Shown piece by piece: positions 22,761 through 31,523 of a DNA stretch of 64,000 bases; the stretch's first letter is position 1; the number at the start of each line of letters is the position of its first letter. Below the pieces are notes generated by a model. That model had not been told where the DNA came from, searched no databases, and worked only from the letters and a program-made list of their open reading frames with translations. Origin of the DNA: Streptomyces viridiviolaceus (GTDB taxonomy: Bacteria > Actinomycetota > Actinomycetes > Streptomycetales > Streptomycetaceae); the NCBI RefSeq assembly GCF_014650995.1, contig NZ_BMWA01000009.1, positions 109,611 to 173,610 on the forward strand, in the 5' to 3' direction. The position numbers were made by a program, and so were the translations under genes.

Positions 22761-23609
22761 TCAGGGAAAGGCGAGCGCGTCCGGGCCGAGGGCCGGTACC
22801 AGGCCCTCGGCCGCCGCACGCGTCAGCAGACCCCGCACCGCCGCGTAACCGTCCTCGCCGAGGTCGGCGGTGAACTCGTTGACGTACAGCCCGATGTGCT
22901 GGTCGGCGACGGCCGGGTCCATCTCCTGGGCGTGCTCCATGACGTACGGACGGGACACCTCGGGGTCGTCCCAGGCGGAGCGCACGGACGTGCGGATCGA
23001 GTCGGCGAGCAGCTCCAGCGCCCGCGCACCCAGCGACCGCCTGGCGATGATCGCGCCGAGCGGGATGGGCAGCCCGGTGCTGCGCTCCCAGTGCTCACCC
23101 ATGTCGGCGAGCTTGTGCAGCCCGTAGTTCCGGTAGGTGAAGCGCGCCTCGTGGATCACGAGCCCGGCGTCGACCTTGCCGTCCCGCACGGCGGGCATGA
23201 TCTCGTGGAACGGCATGACCACGATCTCCCCGACCCCGCCGGGCACGGTGTCCGCCGCCCACAGCCGGAACAGCAGGTACGCCGTCGACTTCTCGCTCGG
23301 CACCGCGACCGTGCGGCCGCGCAGGTCGGCGCCCGCCTCCCGGGTCAGCACCAGCGGCCCGCAGCCCCGGCCCAGTGCGCCCCCGCAGGGCAGCAGGGCG
23401 TACCGGTCGAGGACGTACGGCAGTACGGCGTACGACACCTTCAGCACGTCGTACTCGCCGCGCTCGGCCATGCCGTTGGTGATGTCGATGTCCGCGAACG
23501 TCACGTCCAGGGCGGGGGCGCCGGGGACGCGGCCGTGGGCCAGGGCGTCGAAGACGAAGGTGTCGTTCGGGCAGGGGGAGTAGGCGATCTGCAGGGGCTC
23601 AGCGGTCAT
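22761..23609 (-). CDS. mqnD: 1,4-dihydroxy-6-naphthoate synthase
   Basis: MqnD acts late in the futalosine route to menaquinone, converting cyclic dehypoxanthine futalosine to 1,4-dihydroxy-6-naphthoate. The 282 residues have the periplasmic-binding-like fold typical of MqnA/MqnD: AYSPCPNDTFVFDALAHG at the start, TFADIDITNGMAERGEYDV, RTVAVPSEKSTAYLLFRLW and VIHEARFTYRNYGLHKL. It overlaps the upstream mqnB by 11 bases, so the two are coupled. It is convergent with the cold-shock gene, six bases apart. Confidence 0.94.
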   Translation of the reverse strand: MTAEPLQIAYSPCPNDTFVFDALAHGRVPGAPALDVTFADIDITNGMAERGEYDVLKVSYAVLPYVLDRYALLPCGGALGRGCGPLVLTREAGADLRGRTVAVPSEKSTAYLLFRLWAADTVPGGVGEIVVMPFHEIMPAVRDGKVDAGLVIHEARFTYRNYGLHKLADMGEHWERSTGLPIPLGAIIARRSLGARALELLADSIRTSVRSAWDDPEVSRPYVMEHAQEMDPAVADQHIGLYVNEFTADLGEDGYAAVRGLLTRAAAEGLVPALGPDALAFP

Positions 23610-24309
23610 GTGGGTTCCAACTCGTCAGGACGGGCGCGAGCTTCCCGAAAGCATCCGTCAGGGCCGTGAGCGCGTCACCGATGCGCCAGGCGGCCCGGTC
23701 GCGGGGGCCGACGGGGTTGGAGACCGCGCGCAGCTCCAGCACGGGCACCCCGTGCGCGGCGGCGGCCTCGGCGACGCCGAAGCCCTCCATGGCCTCGGCC
23801 AGGGCGCGCGGATGGCGGGCGCGCAGCAGCGCGGCGCGCTCGGCGGTGCCGGTCACGGTGGACCCGGTCAGGACGGTGCCGGGGCGCGCCCCGGTCGCGT
23901 CGGCGACCGCGCGGACCAGCTCGGCGGGCGGGCGATGGGTGACGGTCCCGAAGCCGAGGTCGGTGACCGGAAGGAAACCGTCGGCCGTCTCGGCGCCCAG
24001 GTCGGCGGCGGTGATCTCGTCGGCGACGACGAGGGAGCCGACGGGCGCCGCGGGCGCGAAGCCGCCGCCGATCCCGGCCGAGACGACCAGGCCGTACGGG
24101 GCGGCGTCGAGGGCAGCGGCGGTGAGCGCGGCGGCGGTGGAGGCGGCGGCGAGCGCCGGGCCGACACCGGCCGCCAGGAGGTCGCAGGCGCCGCCCGGAA
24201 GCCGATGGAGCGTCACTGAGGGACGGGGCACCTCCCGGACCGGTCCCGGGAACGCCCGAGCCACCGCGTCCCGCTCGGCGGGGACCGCGGTGGCCACGAG
24301 GACGCGCAC
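23599..24309 (-). CDS. mqnB: Futalosine hydrolase
   Basis: MqnB removes hypoxanthine from futalosine in the menaquinone pathway. This 236-aa protein has the nucleoside phosphorylase/hydrolase fold: VLVATAVPAERDAV at the start, LLAAGVGPALAAAS, GLVVSAGIGGGFAP, LVVADEITAADLGAET, and LAEAMEGFGVAEAAAAHGVP with the catalytic Glu in MEGFG. I start at GTG 24309; a few codons more are possible upstream but no clear ribosome-binding site decides. It follows a DUF2771 lipoprotein gene by 11 bases and overlaps mqnD. Confidence 0.9.
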   Translation of the reverse strand: MRVLVATAVPAERDAVARAFPGPVREVPRPSVTLHRLPGGACDLLAAGVGPALAAASTAAALTAAALDAAPYGLVVSAGIGGGFAPAAPVGSLVVADEITAADLGAETADGFLPVTDLGFGTVTHRPPAELVRAVADATGARPGTVLTGSTVTGTAERAALLRARHPRALAEAMEGFGVAEAAAAHGVPVLELRAVSNPVGPRDRAAWRIGDALTALTDAFGKLAPVLTSWNPHDR

Positions 24310-24320
24310 GGAGGACGTGG

Positions 24321-24809
24321 TCAGTCGTCCTTCTTCAGCTTGAAGGACCACAGCCCGGTGGCCTCGTCGCTGTCGTCCTTGCCGTCGCCAGCCTTGATGG
24401 TGACGAGGGTCGAGTCGCCCTGCGCACCGTACTGGGCGTTGAAGAACACGCTGCCCGGGACCGTACGGTAGGTCTTGTCGCTGTCGTCGGTGAGCTGCTG
24501 ACCGTTCATCAGGATGGTCCAGCGCCGCTCGGCGACCTCCGGGTCCACACCGAGGCGCACGGTCTCGTCGGGGTCGACCGTGATGGACTTGACGTCCTTG
24601 TCCTGCAGGCACTTCTGGATGTCGGCGGTCTTGAGGACCTCGTCCTCACCGCCGCAGGTGGCCTCGGAGCTGACCGAGGAGCTGCCGACCGTGATCGTCG
24701 ACATCGGCGTCGGCTGGTCACACGCCGACAGCAGGAGCAGTCCGGCGGATACGGCGCCGGCGGCGGCGACGGCGCGGCGGCGTCGCACAGCGGATTGCAA
24801 CGTGGTCAT
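24321..24809 (-). CDS. DUF2771 lipoprotein
   Basis: A 162-aa exported lipoprotein. The signal peptide (VRRRRAVAAAGAVSAGLLLL) ends with the lipobox LLSAC. The mature part holds ATCGGEDEVLKTADIQKCLQ, then YRTVPGSVFFNAQY and GLWSFKLKKDD at the end, as in the DUF2771 family of actinobacteria. Two further cysteines may form a disulfide outside the membrane. Function unknown. It lies 11 bases upstream of mqnB on the same strand, possibly co-transcribed. Confidence 0.88.
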   Translation of the reverse strand: MTTLQSAVRRRRAVAAAGAVSAGLLLLSACDQPTPMSTITVGSSSVSSEATCGGEDEVLKTADIQKCLQDKDVKSITVDPDETVRLGVDPEVAERRWTILMNGQQLTDDSDKTYRTVPGSVFFNAQYGAQGDSTLVTIKAGDGKDDSDEATGLWSFKLKKDD

Positions 24810-24868
24810 GGGCGAAGGCTATCTGGCATGCCCACCGCGTTCCCCACCTGGGTACGGCGTGCCGTACG

Positions 24869-26257
24869 TCACGCCACCCTCGGCCGTGTGCCGCCGCCGC
24901 GCCGGGCCGAGCCGATCAGGCCCCGAGCGGTGGTCAGCCAGCCGGTGGCGACGATCACCGCGGCCACCGACAGGCCGAGCGTGCCGTTCAGCGGCAGCGC
25001 GATGCCGACCCCTCCGCCGACCACCCAGGACACCTGCAGCAGCGTCTCCGACCGGGCGAACGCCGAGGTACGGACCTGCTCGGGCACGTCCCGCTGGATC
25101 AGCGCGTCCAGCGACAGCTTGGCCAGCGCCTGCGCGAACCCGGCGATCGCGGCCAGACCCGCCACCAGGACCGCGCCGAAGAACACCGCGGCCGTGACCG
25201 CCGCGGCCAGCACGAACGCCACGACCGTCACGATGATGATCTCCGGCGCCCGTGACCGCAGCCACGCCCCGACCGCCGTGCCCAGCGCGTTGCCCGCGCC
25301 GGCCGCGACGGCCACCATCCCCAGGGACACGGCCGCGCTCTGGCCCGTCATCGGGTGCTCGCGCAGCAGGAAGGCGAGGAAGAAGATCAGGAAGCCGGAC
25401 AGGCAGCGGATGGCGGCGTTGGCGGCCAGGGCGTGCGTGACCGCCGTACCGACCGTGCGCAGCCCGGGACGCTTGACCGGCTTGCGGTGCGGCCCGTGCA
25501 GATGCCGCTCGTCCGCGGCGAGCAGCGCGCGGTCCTCACCGCGCGCCGAGTCCACCTTCGGCGGCAGGGTGAAGGACAGGACCGTGCCCACCACGAAGAT
25601 CAGGAAAGCGCCGTACAGCGGCCAGCGCGGCCCGATCTGCTGCAACCCGGCGCCGATCGGCGCCGCGACGCCGGTGGCGAGCAGCCCGCACAGCGTCACC
25701 CGCGAGTTCGCCTTCACCAGGGAGAAGCGGGGCGGCAGCAGCCGCGGCACCACCGCGCTTCTGACCACGCCGTACGCCTTGGAGGCGACCAGCACGCCCA
25801 GCGCCGCCGGATACAGCTCGATGCCGCCGGTGACGACCGCCCCGGACAGCACCAGCGCGAGCAGCGCCCGGGCCGCCATGGCGGTCGCCATCGCCGCGCG
25901 GCGGCCGTGCGGGACGCGGTCCAGCAGCGGGCCGATCACGGGGGCGAGGAGCGTGAACGGCGCCATGGTGATGGCGAGGTACAGCGCGACCCGGCCACGG
26001 GCCTCGTCGGTCGGTACGGAGAAGAAGACGGTGGAGGCGAGGGCGACGGTGATCATGACGTCGCCGGCGCCGTTCACCCCGTGCAGTTCGATCAGCTTGC
26101 CGAGGCCCGACTCGCCGGCGCCGTGCGCGTGGGTGGCCCGGCGGATGCCGCGGGCCGTCCCGGTCACCGGTATGTGCAGGGCGCGGCCGATCGTACGGAA
26201 CCGCCCGGGACCGCGTCCCCGGCTCCCGCTCTTGAACTCCGTCCGTGCGGCTGCCAC
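24869..26257 (-). CDS. Major facilitator superfamily transporter
   Basis: A 462-aa integral membrane protein with about twelve helices, starting at GTG 26257. The N-terminal 65 residues are cytoplasmic and basic. MFS features include PVIGPLLDRVPHGRRAAMAT (the loop 2-3 motif) and a central cytoplasmic loop (PPKVDSARGEDRALLAADER). It resembles exporters of the MFS_3 type; the substrate is unknown. It stands divergent from the DUF3027 gene across a 346-base intergenic region, a pairing I recognise from other Streptomyces. Confidence 0.87.
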   Translation of the reverse strand: MAAARTEFKSGSRGRGPGRFRTIGRALHIPVTGTARGIRRATHAHGAGESGLGKLIELHGVNGAGDVMITVALASTVFFSVPTDEARGRVALYLAITMAPFTLLAPVIGPLLDRVPHGRRAAMATAMAARALLALVLSGAVVTGGIELYPAALGVLVASKAYGVVRSAVVPRLLPPRFSLVKANSRVTLCGLLATGVAAPIGAGLQQIGPRWPLYGAFLIFVVGTVLSFTLPPKVDSARGEDRALLAADERHLHGPHRKPVKRPGLRTVGTAVTHALAANAAIRCLSGFLIFFLAFLLREHPMTGQSAAVSLGMVAVAAGAGNALGTAVGAWLRSRAPEIIIVTVVAFVLAAAVTAAVFFGAVLVAGLAAIAGFAQALAKLSLDALIQRDVPEQVRTSAFARSETLLQVSWVVGGGVGIALPLNGTLGLSVAAVIVATGWLTTARGLIGSARRGGGTRPRVA

Positions 26258-26603
26258 CCCGTCATAGTGCCCCGGGAGCCGGGCGTATAGCGCCGATACG
26301 GCACGGATGGCGCTGATCGGGTCGGGCGGGACACCCGGGGGGAGCCGGGGCCGGGGCCGGGATCGTGCCCTCGCCGAAACCTCCGTCGGTGTAGGCCCAG
26401 CGCACATGAGCAGGTAGCGTGCGTAGCGCGCCGTGGCGAACGCTCTCGGCCGCGCGCCGTACGGCCATACCGCAGAATGGATGACGTAGGTGCGCCCGAG
26501 CGCGATCGGGCGCGGACGTCGACGCGGTCCACAGGTCCGCTCCGTCCGCCCCTCGCAGGTAGCGGCGCACTCGTGAGACGGCGTATGGAGAGAAGCGATA
26601 CCT
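26258..26603. other. 346-base intergenic region between divergent MFS and DUF3027 genes
   Basis: No gene is visible. The region must hold both promoters. The only strong structure is the palindrome GCGCCCGA-6-TCGGGCGC at 26492-26513. GGAGAGAAG at about 26586-26594 is the ribosome-binding site of the DUF3027 gene. Confidence 0.6.
26492..26513. promoter_or_regulatory. Perfect 8-bp inverted repeat upstream of the DUF3027 gene
   Basis: GCGCCCGA and TCGGGCGC surround GCGCGA, about 90 bases before the start codon at 26604. It could be an operator or a leader hairpin; the position fits either. Confidence 0.4.
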
Positions 26604-27530
26604 GTGAGCGCAGCGACAACGCGAAGCCGCACCCCCGACCGCCTGTGCGCCGAGGCGGTCGACCTCGCCCGGGCCGCGGCCGAGGAGGCAGCCGCGCCCG
26701 GCGTGGTCGGCGAGCACGAGGGACTCGTGTCGGAAGGTGACCGGGTGGTCACGCACTTCTTCGCCTGCAAGGAACTCGGGTACCGGGGCTGGCGCTGGGC
26801 CGTGACCGTGGCCCGCGCCTCCCGCGCCAAGATCGTCACGGTGGACGAGGCGGTCCTGCTGCCCGGCCCCGACGCCATACTCGCCCCCGAGTGGGTGCCG
26901 TGGAGCGAGCGGCTGCGCCCCGGCGACATGGGCCCGGGCGACCTGCTGCCCACCGACGCCGAGGACCTGCGTCTGGAGCCGGGCTGGTCCGGGGAGGACG
27001 AGCCGCCGCCGAACTCCGCCGTCTCCCACGAGATGGCCGACCTGGTGGAGGCCGAGGACGCCGAGGTCACGGCGGGCCCGCCGGCCGAGCTGCCGGCCGC
27101 CCCGGCGCGCGGCTCGATCGCGGCGGTCGCCGAGGAACTGGGCCTGCGCCGCGCCCGCGTGCTGTCCCGGTACGGACTGCACATCGCGGCGGACCGCTGG
27201 GAGGAGTCCTTCGGAGCCAAGACGGCGATGGCGCAGGCGGCCCCCGCCACCTGCGCCTCCTGCGGGTTCCTCGCCCGCATCGGCGGCTCCCTGGGCCAGG
27301 CGTTCGGCGTGTGCGCCAACGAGTTCTCCCCCGCCGACGGCCGGGTCGTCTCGCTGGCCTACGGCTGCGGAGGCCACTCCGAGGCCGCGGTCATGCCGAA
27401 GCCGCCGCAGCCGGCTCCGCCGGTGATCGACGAGACGCGGATCGACCCGTTCCCGCTGCGGCCGGCGTCGGACTCGGGCTCGGTCCCGGTGACGGAGGAC
27501 GAGTCGTCGGCGGAGCTGGGGCATTCCTGA
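26604..27530 (+). CDS. DUF3027 family protein
   Basis: A 308-aa protein of the actinobacterial DUF3027 family, starting at GTG 26604. Residues 20-75 contain VGEHEGLVSEGDRVVTHFF and GYRGWRWAVTVAR, then EWVPWSERLRPGDMGPGDLL, the family's most conserved part. The second half has RYGLHIAADRWEESF followed by CASCGFLARIGGSLGQAFGV, CANEFSPADGRVV and GCGGHSE, which form a plausible zinc site. Function unknown; conserved close to cold-shock genes in this order of genes. Confidence 0.88.
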   Translation: MSAATTRSRTPDRLCAEAVDLARAAAEEAAAPGVVGEHEGLVSEGDRVVTHFFACKELGYRGWRWAVTVARASRAKIVTVDEAVLLPGPDAILAPEWVPWSERLRPGDMGPGDLLPTDAEDLRLEPGWSGEDEPPPNSAVSHEMADLVEAEDAEVTAGPPAELPAAPARGSIAAVAEELGLRRARVLSRYGLHIAADRWEESFGAKTAMAQAAPATCASCGFLARIGGSLGQAFGVCANEFSPADGRVVSLAYGCGGHSEAAVMPKPPQPAPPVIDETRIDPFPLRPASDSGSVPVTEDESSAELGHS

Positions 27531-27633
27531 GCGGCTGCGGTGGTGCCGGGGCGGCTGCGGTCGCCTTCGGGTACGCATCGTCGCCGGGCGCGGGTGCGAG
27601 TGCCGTCGCCGGGTGCGGATGCGTCGTGGCGCG

Positions 27634-27700
27634 CGTCCCGGGGGCTGCGCCCCCGGACCCCCGTCGGCCTTGACGGCCTCGTCCTCAAACGCCGGACGGG
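27634..27700. repeat. Dispersed Streptomyces repeat with terminator-like hairpin
   Basis: The block begins with the hairpin CCGGGGGCTGCGCCCCCGG (8-bp stem, TGC loop, 27638-27656) and ends with CGTCCTCAAACGCCGGACGG. I recognise this combination as a repeat found after many Streptomyces genes. It probably ends the DUF3027 transcript. Its last bases lead directly into the minisatellite. Confidence 0.65.
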
Positions 27701-28210
27701 CTGGAAGACGGTGCTGACCGGCGCTCGGACGCGCGCCGTCGGACGGCTGGGGAGTGGTGCTGACCGGCGCTCGGTCCCGGGCCGTCGGGACGGCTGGGAG
27801 GTGGAGCCGACCGGTATTCGGACGTGTGCCGTCGGGATGCTGGGAGACGGGGCTGACCGGCGCTCGGTCCCGGGCCGTCGGGACGGCTGAGGTGGCTCCG
27901 ACCAGGGCTCGGGCGTGGATCGTCGGCGCGGGTTGAGAATGGTGCTGACCGGGCTCTACGGCTGATCGCCGGACGGGCCGGGACGACGCCGACCGGCGCT
28001 CGGGCGCGGTACGTCAGGCGGCCGGCACGGCGCTGACCGGGCTCGACGGCTGATCGCCGGACGGGCCGACGCGGCGCTGAGCGGCGCTCGGTCGCAGGTC
28101 TTCGGGATGCTGGGAGATGGGGCAGGCCGACCGGCGTCCGGTCCCGGACCGCCGGGACGGCCGGGACGGCTCCGGCCCCCGGCTCGACCGCTGGACGCCG
28201 GACCGGCGGG
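27700..28210. repeat. Minisatellite of about eleven degenerate 43-51-bp units
   Basis: Units begin with GCTGGGAG-like sequence, continue GCTGACCGGCGCTCGG and end GCCGTCGGGACG. Most are 44-47 bases long, the commonest 46-47, and they differ by substitutions and short indels. The unit is not a multiple of three, so translation changes frame from copy to copy and no gene is carried. Copies two and four share a long identical stretch, pointing to recent exchange. The array fills the 728-base gap before the HSP90-like gene. Confidence 0.8.
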
Positions 28211-28258
28211 TCGGCGTCCTCGCGGTACCTTCGTGATCCGTCGATGAGGAGAGTGACC

Positions 28259-31200
28259 GTGAGCAAGTTCGTGCGGCCCGCCGCCGAGGGCGCGGACCCG
28301 TTCGGTACGGCACGTCTGCGGCGCGGGGTGCTGGACGCCTGGGCGACGAGCCCCGCCAGGTTCCGTGAGGACGCCAACGCCGAGGAGGACCTCGTCCTCG
28401 GCGGCTACCGGGACCGGCTGGTCGTCGAGCTCGCCCAGAACGCCGCCGACGCCGCCGCCCGCGCGGGTGTGCCCGGCCGGCTCCGGCTCACCCTGCGCGA
28501 CGGCGTCCTCGTCGCCGCCAACACCGGCGCCCCGCTGGACGCGGCCGGCGTCGAGTCGCTGTCCACCCTGCGCGCCTCCGCCAAACGGGACACCGCCGCG
28601 GGCGCCGTCGGCCGGTTCGGCGTCGGCTTCGCCGCCGTCCTCGCCGTCACCGACGAGCCCGCCGTCGTCGGCCGGCACGGCGGCGTGCGCTGGTCCCTGG
28701 CCGAGGCCCGCGACCTGGCCGCCGACACCGCCCGGCACAGCCCCGGCCTCGGCGACGAGATCCGCCGCCGCGACGGCCACGTCCCGCTGCTGCGGCTGCC
28801 CTACGCCGCCGAGGGCACCGCCCCCGACCCGTACGACACGGTCGTCATCCTCCCGCTGCGCGACGCGGCAGCCGCCGACCTCACCGAACGGCTCCTGCAC
28901 GCCGTCGACGACGCCCTGCTCCTCGCCCTGCCCGGCCTGGAGGAGGTGGTGATCGAGACGACGGACGTGCGCACCCTGCGCCGCCGCGCCGCGGGCGCCC
29001 TGACCGTCGTGGCGGACTCCCGCGAGGGCACCACCCACTGGCGCACCACCGCCGCGCACGGCCCCCTCACCCCCGACCTCCTCGCCGACCGCCCGGTCGA
29101 GGAGCGGCTGCGTCCGCACTGGTCGGTCACCTGGGCCGTGCCCGTCGACGACGAGGGCGCCCCCGTCCGGCCCCGCACCACCCCGGTCGTCCACGCCCCC
29201 ACCCCCAGCGACGAACCGCTCGGTGTCCCCGCCCTGCTCATCGCGTCCTTCCCGCTGGACTCCACCCGCCGGCACGCCGCGCCCGGCCCGCTGACCGACT
29301 TCCTGGTGCAGCGGGCCGCGGACTCCTACACCGAACTCCTCGCCGGCTGGCGCCCGGTCACCGCCCGGATCATCGACCTCGTGCCCGGCCCGCTGGGCAA
29401 GGGCGAGCTGGACGGCGCGCTGCGGCAGGCGATCCTCGACCGGCTGCCGCGCACCTCCTTCCTGCCCCCGGCCGTCCCGCCGGCCGGCCACGAGGCCGAG
29501 GACCTGCCCGAGTCGCTGCGGCCCCGCGACGCCGAGGTGGTCGAAGGCGCCGGCGCCGACACCGTCCGGGTGCTGGCCGAGGTGCTGCCCACCCTGCTGC
29601 CCGCCGGTCTGGAGCGCCGGGCGGAACTGCGCACCCTGGGCGTGGCCCGGGTCCCGCTGACCGACGCCGTCGACCGGCTGGCCGGACTGGAGAAGGAGCC
29701 GGACTGGTGGCGGCGCCTGTACGACAGCCTCGCCGGGGTCGACCCCGACCGGCTGTCCGGGCTTCCGGTGCCGCTGGCCGACGGGCGCACGACCATCGGC
29801 CCCCGGCAGGTCCTGCTGCCCACCGCGGACGCGGCCTCCCTCGACCCGGAGATCCTCGCCCGCCTCGGCCTCAAGGTCGCCCACCCGGACGCCGCGCATC
29901 CCCTGCTGGAGAAGCTCGGCGCCCTCCCGGCCGTGCCCCGGGCCGTGCTCACCACCCCGCAGGTCCGGGCCGCCGTCGCCGCCTCGCTGGACGACGCGGG
30001 CGGCACGAACTGGGAGGAGGACGCCCTCGACGCCGAGGAACTGGCCGACACCGTCCTCGGGCTGGTGCGCGACGCCGGCCTCGACCCCGGCGACGAGCCA
30101 TGGCTGGGCGCGCTCGCCCTGACCGACGAGGACGGCGAGCTGTCCCCGGCGGGCGAACTCGTCTTCCCCGGCGGGCCCTTCGCGCAGGTGATGCGCGAGG
30201 GCGAACTCGCCGCCGTGGACGCCGAACTCGCCGAGAGGTGGGGCCCGGAACCCCTGGCGGCCTGCGGTGTCCTCGTCGACTTCGCCCTCGTCCGGGCCAC
30301 CGACGTCGTCCTGGACCCGGACGAACTGGAGCCCCGCGACGGGGACTTCGCCGAGCCGGACGACGCGGGCCTGCTGGACGCGGTGGACGTGTGGAGCGAG
30401 GACGTCCTCGACCGCTTCCCGGACAGCCCCGTACCCCCGGTCGCCACCGAGATCGTCGCCGTACGCGATCTGGACCTGGTGGACGACGCCAAGTGGGCCC
30501 AGGCCCTCGCCCTGCTGTCGAAGCCGCCCTTCCGCGACGCGATCGTCCAGCCGGTGCGGATCCTGCTGGCGGACGGCACGCACGAGGTCGTACGGCCGTA
30601 CACCGCCTGGTGGCTGCGCGGTCACCCGGTGCTCGGCGGGCGCCGTCCGGCCGGGCTGCGCGCCGCCGGCGGCGACCCGCTGCTGCGCGGCCTGTACGAC
30701 GAGGCCGACGCCACCGGCTTCGACGACGAGCAGGTCCTGCGGGCGCTCGGCGTACGGACGTCCGTCGCGGCGCTCCTGGACGAGCCCGGCGGCGCGGCCG
30801 AGCTGCTGGACCGGCTCGCCGACCCCGACCGCCCGGTCACGGCCGCCCAGCTCCACGCCCTGTACGGGGCGCTCGCCGAGCTGGACCCCGAGCAGGTGAC
30901 CCTGCCGGACGAGCTGCGTGCCGTGGTCGACGGCCGGGTCGAGGTGGTGGACGCCGCCGACGCCGTGGTCGTCGACTCGCCCGACCTGCTGCCCTTCACC
31001 TCGGGTGTGCCGCTGCTGCCCGTACGGCCGACGCGGGCGGCCGACCTGGCGGAGCTGTTCCAGGTGCGGCGGCTGAGCGAGTCGGTCACCGGCCGGGTGG
31101 ACTCCGACGGCGCCGAGCACGACGTACCGGAGCCGGTGCGGGTGCTGCTCGGGGCGCGGACCCCGGCGTCGTACGTCGAGCACGAGGAACTCGTCGTCGA

Positions 31201-31381
31201 CGGCGTGGAGATCGACTGGCGGCTGACCGACGACGGCGTCCTGCACGCCGCGACCCTGGAGGGCGTCGCCGCCGGACTCGCGTGGGCGGCCGGTCAGTGG
31301 CCGCGCCGGTTCGAGGTCGCGGCGCTGCTGGAGGATCCGTCGCGGACCGAGGAACTGGCCCGGGACCGCTGGTTCGACTGA
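28259..31381 (+). CDS. Large HSP90-like ATPase (sacsin N-terminal-type domain)
   Basis: A 1040-aa protein starting at GTG 28259, seven bases after GAGGAG. The N-terminal 200 residues form a GHKL/HSP90-type ATP site: VVELAQNAADAAARAG (catalytic Asn about 61), a D-G stretch at VLVAANTGAPLD, and GAVGRFGVGFAAVL (glycine-rich lid) near 120. The remaining 800 residues lack familiar motifs, are acidic and repetitive in helix pattern, and end near RDRWFD. It resembles proteins labelled molecular chaperone Htp90-like in actinobacteria, but lacks the ordinary HSP90 middle and C-terminal domains. It might remodel proteins or act in defence; neither is shown. Confidence 0.85.
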   Translation: MSKFVRPAAEGADPFGTARLRRGVLDAWATSPARFREDANAEEDLVLGGYRDRLVVELAQNAADAAARAGVPGRLRLTLRDGVLVAANTGAPLDAAGVESLSTLRASAKRDTAAGAVGRFGVGFAAVLAVTDEPAVVGRHGGVRWSLAEARDLAADTARHSPGLGDEIRRRDGHVPLLRLPYAAEGTAPDPYDTVVILPLRDAAAADLTERLLHAVDDALLLALPGLEEVVIETTDVRTLRRRAAGALTVVADSREGTTHWRTTAAHGPLTPDLLADRPVEERLRPHWSVTWAVPVDDEGAPVRPRTTPVVHAPTPSDEPLGVPALLIASFPLDSTRRHAAPGPLTDFLVQRAADSYTELLAGWRPVTARIIDLVPGPLGKGELDGALRQAILDRLPRTSFLPPAVPPAGHEAEDLPESLRPRDAEVVEGAGADTVRVLAEVLPTLLPAGLERRAELRTLGVARVPLTDAVDRLAGLEKEPDWWRRLYDSLAGVDPDRLSGLPVPLADGRTTIGPRQVLLPTADAASLDPEILARLGLKVAHPDAAHPLLEKLGALPAVPRAVLTTPQVRAAVAASLDDAGGTNWEEDALDAEELADTVLGLVRDAGLDPGDEPWLGALALTDEDGELSPAGELVFPGGPFAQVMREGELAAVDAELAERWGPEPLAACGVLVDFALVRATDVVLDPDELEPRDGDFAEPDDAGLLDAVDVWSEDVLDRFPDSPVPPVATEIVAVRDLDLVDDAKWAQALALLSKPPFRDAIVQPVRILLADGTHEVVRPYTAWWLRGHPVLGGRRPAGLRAAGGDPLLRGLYDEADATGFDDEQVLRALGVRTSVAALLDEPGGAAELLDRLADPDRPVTAAQLHALYGALAELDPEQVTLPDELRAVVDGRVEVVDAADAVVVDSPDLLPFTSGVPLLPVRPTRAADLAELFQVRRLSESVTGRVDSDGAEHDVPEPVRVLLGARTPASYVEHEELVVDGVEIDWRLTDDGVLHAATLEGVAAGLAWAAGQWPRRFEVAALLEDPSRTEELARDRWFD

Positions 31382-31422
31382 GGCACGGCGCCTCACGGCC
31401 GGAGGGAGGAACGCGCCCTCGA

Positions 31423-31473
31423 GGGGCGCGGGGCCGAGGATTCGGCTCCGCCCCGAGGGCGCGACCGGCCACC
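31423..31473. repeat. Dispersed repeat, copy 1
   Basis: GGGGCGCGGGG, then CGGCTCCGCC and GGGCGCGACCGGCCACC, in the gap between the convergent HSP90-like and P-type ATPase genes. A second copy lies at 61113-61170. The elements contain hairpins and are typical of Streptomyces intergenic repeats. Confidence 0.65.
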
Positions 31474-31523
31474 GCGGCTCCGCGGTGACCCACGGACTGG
31501 TCGGGCCCGACCACGGCGGAGCG

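Noticed and set aside
27540..27936. Possible small proteins read through the minisatellite
   Set aside because: Unit length is not a multiple of three, so frames break from copy to copy; no ribosome-binding site.
27700..28210. CRISPR-like array
   Set aside because: Units are contiguous degenerate repeats with no unique spacers and no cas genes nearby; it is a minisatellite.
27956..31396. A 1146-codon minus-strand ORF opposite the HSP90-like gene
   Set aside because: Low-complexity protein in a frame dictated by the GC-rich third positions of the real gene; no motif.
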